A stretch of 10,251 nt of DNA from Bacteroidota bacterium. GTDB lineage: Bacteria; Bacteroidota; Bacteroidia; NS11-12g; UBA955. The notes beneath the pieces were generated by a model, which saw only the letters and a list, made by a program, of their open reading frames with translations, ran no database searches and was not told the origin of the DNA. The stretch lies in the NCBI GenBank assembly GCA_030836345.1, contig JAURQA010000157.1, positions 1 to 10,251 of the forward strand, in the 5' to 3' direction. Shown here piece by piece: positions 7,576 to 10,251 of the stretch (position 1 is its first letter; each line of letters opens with the position of its first letter). The translations under genes and the position numbers were made by a program.

Positions 7576-7593
7576 ATCGCTATAAATAGCGAT
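7576..7593. repeat. perfect 8-bp inverted repeat (18-nt palindrome)
   Basis: ATCGCTAT and ATAGCGAT flank a central AA. It lies 30 nt after the YggS-family gene stop and just before the bidirectional terminator. Because the loop is only 2 nt, it looks more like a protein-binding palindrome or an accessory hairpin than a terminator; no T run follows on the plus strand. Confidence 0.6.
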
Positions 7594-7597
7594 GCAT

Positions 7598-7634
7598 AAA
7601 AAAGGCCGAACATGACTGCTCGGCCCTAATTTTT
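7598..7634. terminator. bidirectional intrinsic terminator between the YggS-family gene and atpC
   Basis: GGCCGA (7604-7609) and TCGGCC (7620-7625) form a GC-rich stem with a possible CA/TG extension inside the loop. A run of six A precedes the stem (7598-7603), which is a T run for the minus strand, and CTAATTTTTATTT follows it for the plus strand. It sits between two convergent genes, so it can end both the YggS-family gene and atpDC transcripts. Confidence 0.85.
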
Positions 7635-7647
7635 ATTTGTTAAATAG

Positions 7648-7878
7648 CTAAACCAAAACAACAACTTTGTTTTTCAATACTTCTACCAATCCCCCTTTTA
7701 CATCAAAAGATTTTGCAGATTTTCCTTCGCCAATTCGCACTTCTCCTTTTGCCAAATTTGCAATTAAAGGGGCGTGACTATTAAGTATTTGAAAGCTTCC
7801 ATTTGAACCAGGTAAAGAAACCATTTCAGTTTCACCGGCAAATAATGTTTCGTCTGGTGTTAAAATTTCTACTTGCAT
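7648..7878 (-). CDS. atpC: ATP synthase F1 epsilon subunit, short form
   Basis: Epsilon subunit of the F1 rotor stalk, 76 residues from ATG 7878-7876 to TAG 7650-7648. It contains the N-terminal beta-sandwich: VEILTPDETLFAGE, VSLPGSNGSFQIL, NSHAPLIANLAKGEV, then GGLVEVLKNKVVVLV as the last strand. The chain stops right there, so the C-terminal two-helix domain that inhibits ATP hydrolysis in Escherichia coli and Bacillus type enzymes is absent (E. coli epsilon is 139 residues). A longer open frame upstream to 7971 overlaps atpD codons and shows no epsilon homology, so the start four nucleotides after the atpD stop is right. It forms an operon with atpD; the terminator at 7598-7634 follows. 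Confidence 0.92.
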   Translation of the reverse strand: MQVEILTPDETLFAGETEMVSLPGSNGSFQILNSHAPLIANLAKGEVRIGEGKSAKSFDVKGGLVEVLKNKVVVLV

Positions 7879-7882
7879 GTTT

Positions 7883-9394
<1,512 letters not shown>

Positions 9395-9410
9395 TTATTA
9401 TTTAAGGGTG

Positions 9411-9418
9411 CAAAAGTA
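9411..9418 (-). promoter_or_regulatory. candidate -7 box of the atpDC operon
   Basis: The minus strand reads TACTTTTG, a perfect TAnnTTTG match. Transcription would start near 9404-9407, giving an A/T-rich leader of about 25-28 nt before ATG 9379. The -33 region is only T-rich, without a clear TTG. Confidence 0.55.
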
Positions 9419-9512
9419 AACCTTCTTCTATAAAATAAAAAGCGAATTTGGCAATAAAAGTAGAAGGCCTTTTCACGCCTATTTATCGTCTAATACACTG
9501 CTCAATTATAAA

Positions 9513-9539
9513 GTCATTCCATTGGGATGAAAGAATGAC
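9513..9539 (-). terminator. candidate terminator of the PKD/CHU_C gene
   Basis: GTCATTC (9513-9519) and GAATGAC (9533-9539) are a perfect 7-bp inverted repeat around a 13-nt loop. On the minus strand TTTATAATT follows the stem, a weak U-tract. It lies 124 nt beyond the CHU_C gene stop, in the otherwise featureless 284-bp spacer before atpD. It could equally be an inverted repeat without terminator function. Confidence 0.35.
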
Positions 9540-9663
9540 GGGTATCCGTTTTTATATTTCAAGCAGGCTATTTTTACCTGAGGCAATACTTAAATTAGTC
9601 TTTTTTACATTTAGCAGATATCACTTTTCTAACTAGTGGTATTAAAGTCAATGTGAAAACAGA

Positions 9664-10251
9664 TTAGCGCAACAGATGCAAGGAACCTTCTTTTGTGTGT
9701 ATTTCCCCAAAGAGGTCTATGGCATATATCCGGAAAACATAAGTCCCTTGAGGAGCTAATTTATTATTATAATTCCCGTCCCATAGGCTTTCATCTTGAC
9801 TTTCAAACATCTTTTGACCCCACCTATTAAAAATGAGCATATTATAGTTGAGCACGTATTTAGACATTACTGGACCAAACGCATCATTTTTTCCATCCCC
9901 ATTCGGTGAGAATGTATTTGGAATGTGCAATATGAAATCTGGAGCAATAAAATTCGGACCAACACGCGTAGTATCTACACATCCATTGTTATTCCGAACA
10001 ATTAATTGAGTAAAGAAGGTACCCGTATCCGAATAGGTAATCAATGGATTCTGAGAATTACTGATTTGGCCATCGCCAAACTCCCATAACCACTGATTAA
10101 TTGGAGTTGTCGATTGATCCGTGTACTGATATTCAACTTCGCTGATGCCAGATCTAAACTTAGTGCTCGTAAACTGAGCATTTGGCTTAGCCCAAACCGT
10201 TACCATTTGGCTCGTATCGTGTTTACACCCTTGATCAGATTCCTCTGTTAG
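9664..10251 (-). CDS. secreted PKD-domain protein with CHU_C (type B T9SS) C-terminal domain, partial
   Basis: The frame is open to the right edge, so only the last 195 residues are seen. The visible part begins at the end of one repeat (a Cys-x-x-Asp-Thr pattern before VTVWAKPNAQF). Next is a PKD-type beta-sandwich (about 22-105) with WEFGDGQ and a closing VRNNNGCVDT. The final domain (about 115-195) has IPNTFSPNGDGKNDAF, LIFNRWGQKMFES, WDGNYNNK and APQGTYVFRIYAID. This is the gliding-motility-associated C-terminal (CHU_C) domain, which serves as a type B secretion signal of the type IX system. The full protein is therefore probably a large multidomain surface or secreted protein; its catalytic or adhesive part lies outside the window. 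The Met at 10206 is internal, not a start. Confidence 0.9.
   Translation of the reverse strand, partial: LTEESDQGCKHDTSQMVTVWAKPNAQFTSTKFRSGISEVEYQYTDQSTTPINQWLWEFGDGQISNSQNPLITYSDTGTFFTQLIVRNNNGCVDTTRVGPNFIAPDFILHIPNTFSPNGDGKNDAFGPVMSKYVLNYNMLIFNRWGQKMFESQDESLWDGNYNNKLAPQGTYVFRIYAIDLFGEIHTKEGSLHLLR

Noticed and set aside
9448..9636. Plus-strand open frame of 62 codons in the spacer upstream of atpD.
   Set aside because: It needs a TTG start, has no recognisable domain or ribosome binding site, and overlaps the candidate terminator hairpin. It looks like chance in AT-rich DNA.
9618..9642. Imperfect inverted repeat ATATCACT/AGTGGTAT considered as a terminator of the CHU_C gene.
   Set aside because: On the minus strand it has a mismatch and is followed by A-rich rather than T-rich sequence, so it does not fit an intrinsic terminator.

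Overview
The window looks like an ordinary housekeeping stretch of a Bacteroidota chromosome, most likely a Flavobacteriales-type organism. The evidence is AT-rich DNA, a DUF5686 outer-membrane protein, a DUF4296 lipoprotein, a PKD-plus-CHU_C protein that fits type IX secretion, an atpD-atpC pair apart from the other ATP synthase genes, few Shine-Dalgarno sites, and promoter boxes of the Bacteroidota TAnnTTTG type. I see no mobile element, CRISPR array, tRNA or rRNA, and no clearly novel multi-gene system. The most interesting signals are in gene junctions and starts.

Layout. Positions 1-677 (+) hold the C-terminal part of a DUF5686 outer-membrane barrel protein. It converges on a minus-strand two-component operon: sensor kinase 2745-1519, then OmpR-type response regulator 1482-787, ending at an intrinsic terminator (735-760). 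A GlcD-like FAD oxidase runs divergently at 2786-4156 (+). It meets mutS2 tail to tail, and the two coding regions overlap by 6 bp. mutS2 (6538-4151, -) starts at a TTG codon that overlaps the stop of the upstream DUF4296 lipoprotein gene (6876-6535, -), so the two are probably translationally coupled.

The lipoprotein gene is divergent from a YggS/PLPBP-family gene (6889-7545, +), with only 12 bp between start codons. Candidate promoters there face each other, so the two transcripts should overlap at their 5' ends. The YggS-family gene converges on atpD-atpC (9379-7883 and 7878-7648, -) at a bidirectional terminator (7598-7634), which has an 18-nt near-complete palindrome beside it. AtpC is very short: it is only the beta-sandwich domain. 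A 284-bp spacer with the atpD promoter follows, and then the C-terminal 195 residues of a secreted PKD/CHU_C protein that runs off the right edge (9664-10251, -).

The genes serve mostly unrelated core functions: energy conversion, PLP homeostasis, MutS2-type DNA or ribosome quality control, envelope sensing, and secreted or outer-membrane proteins. Functional links between neighbours are supported only for the kinase-regulator pair and atpD-atpC, and weakly for lipoprotein-mutS2.
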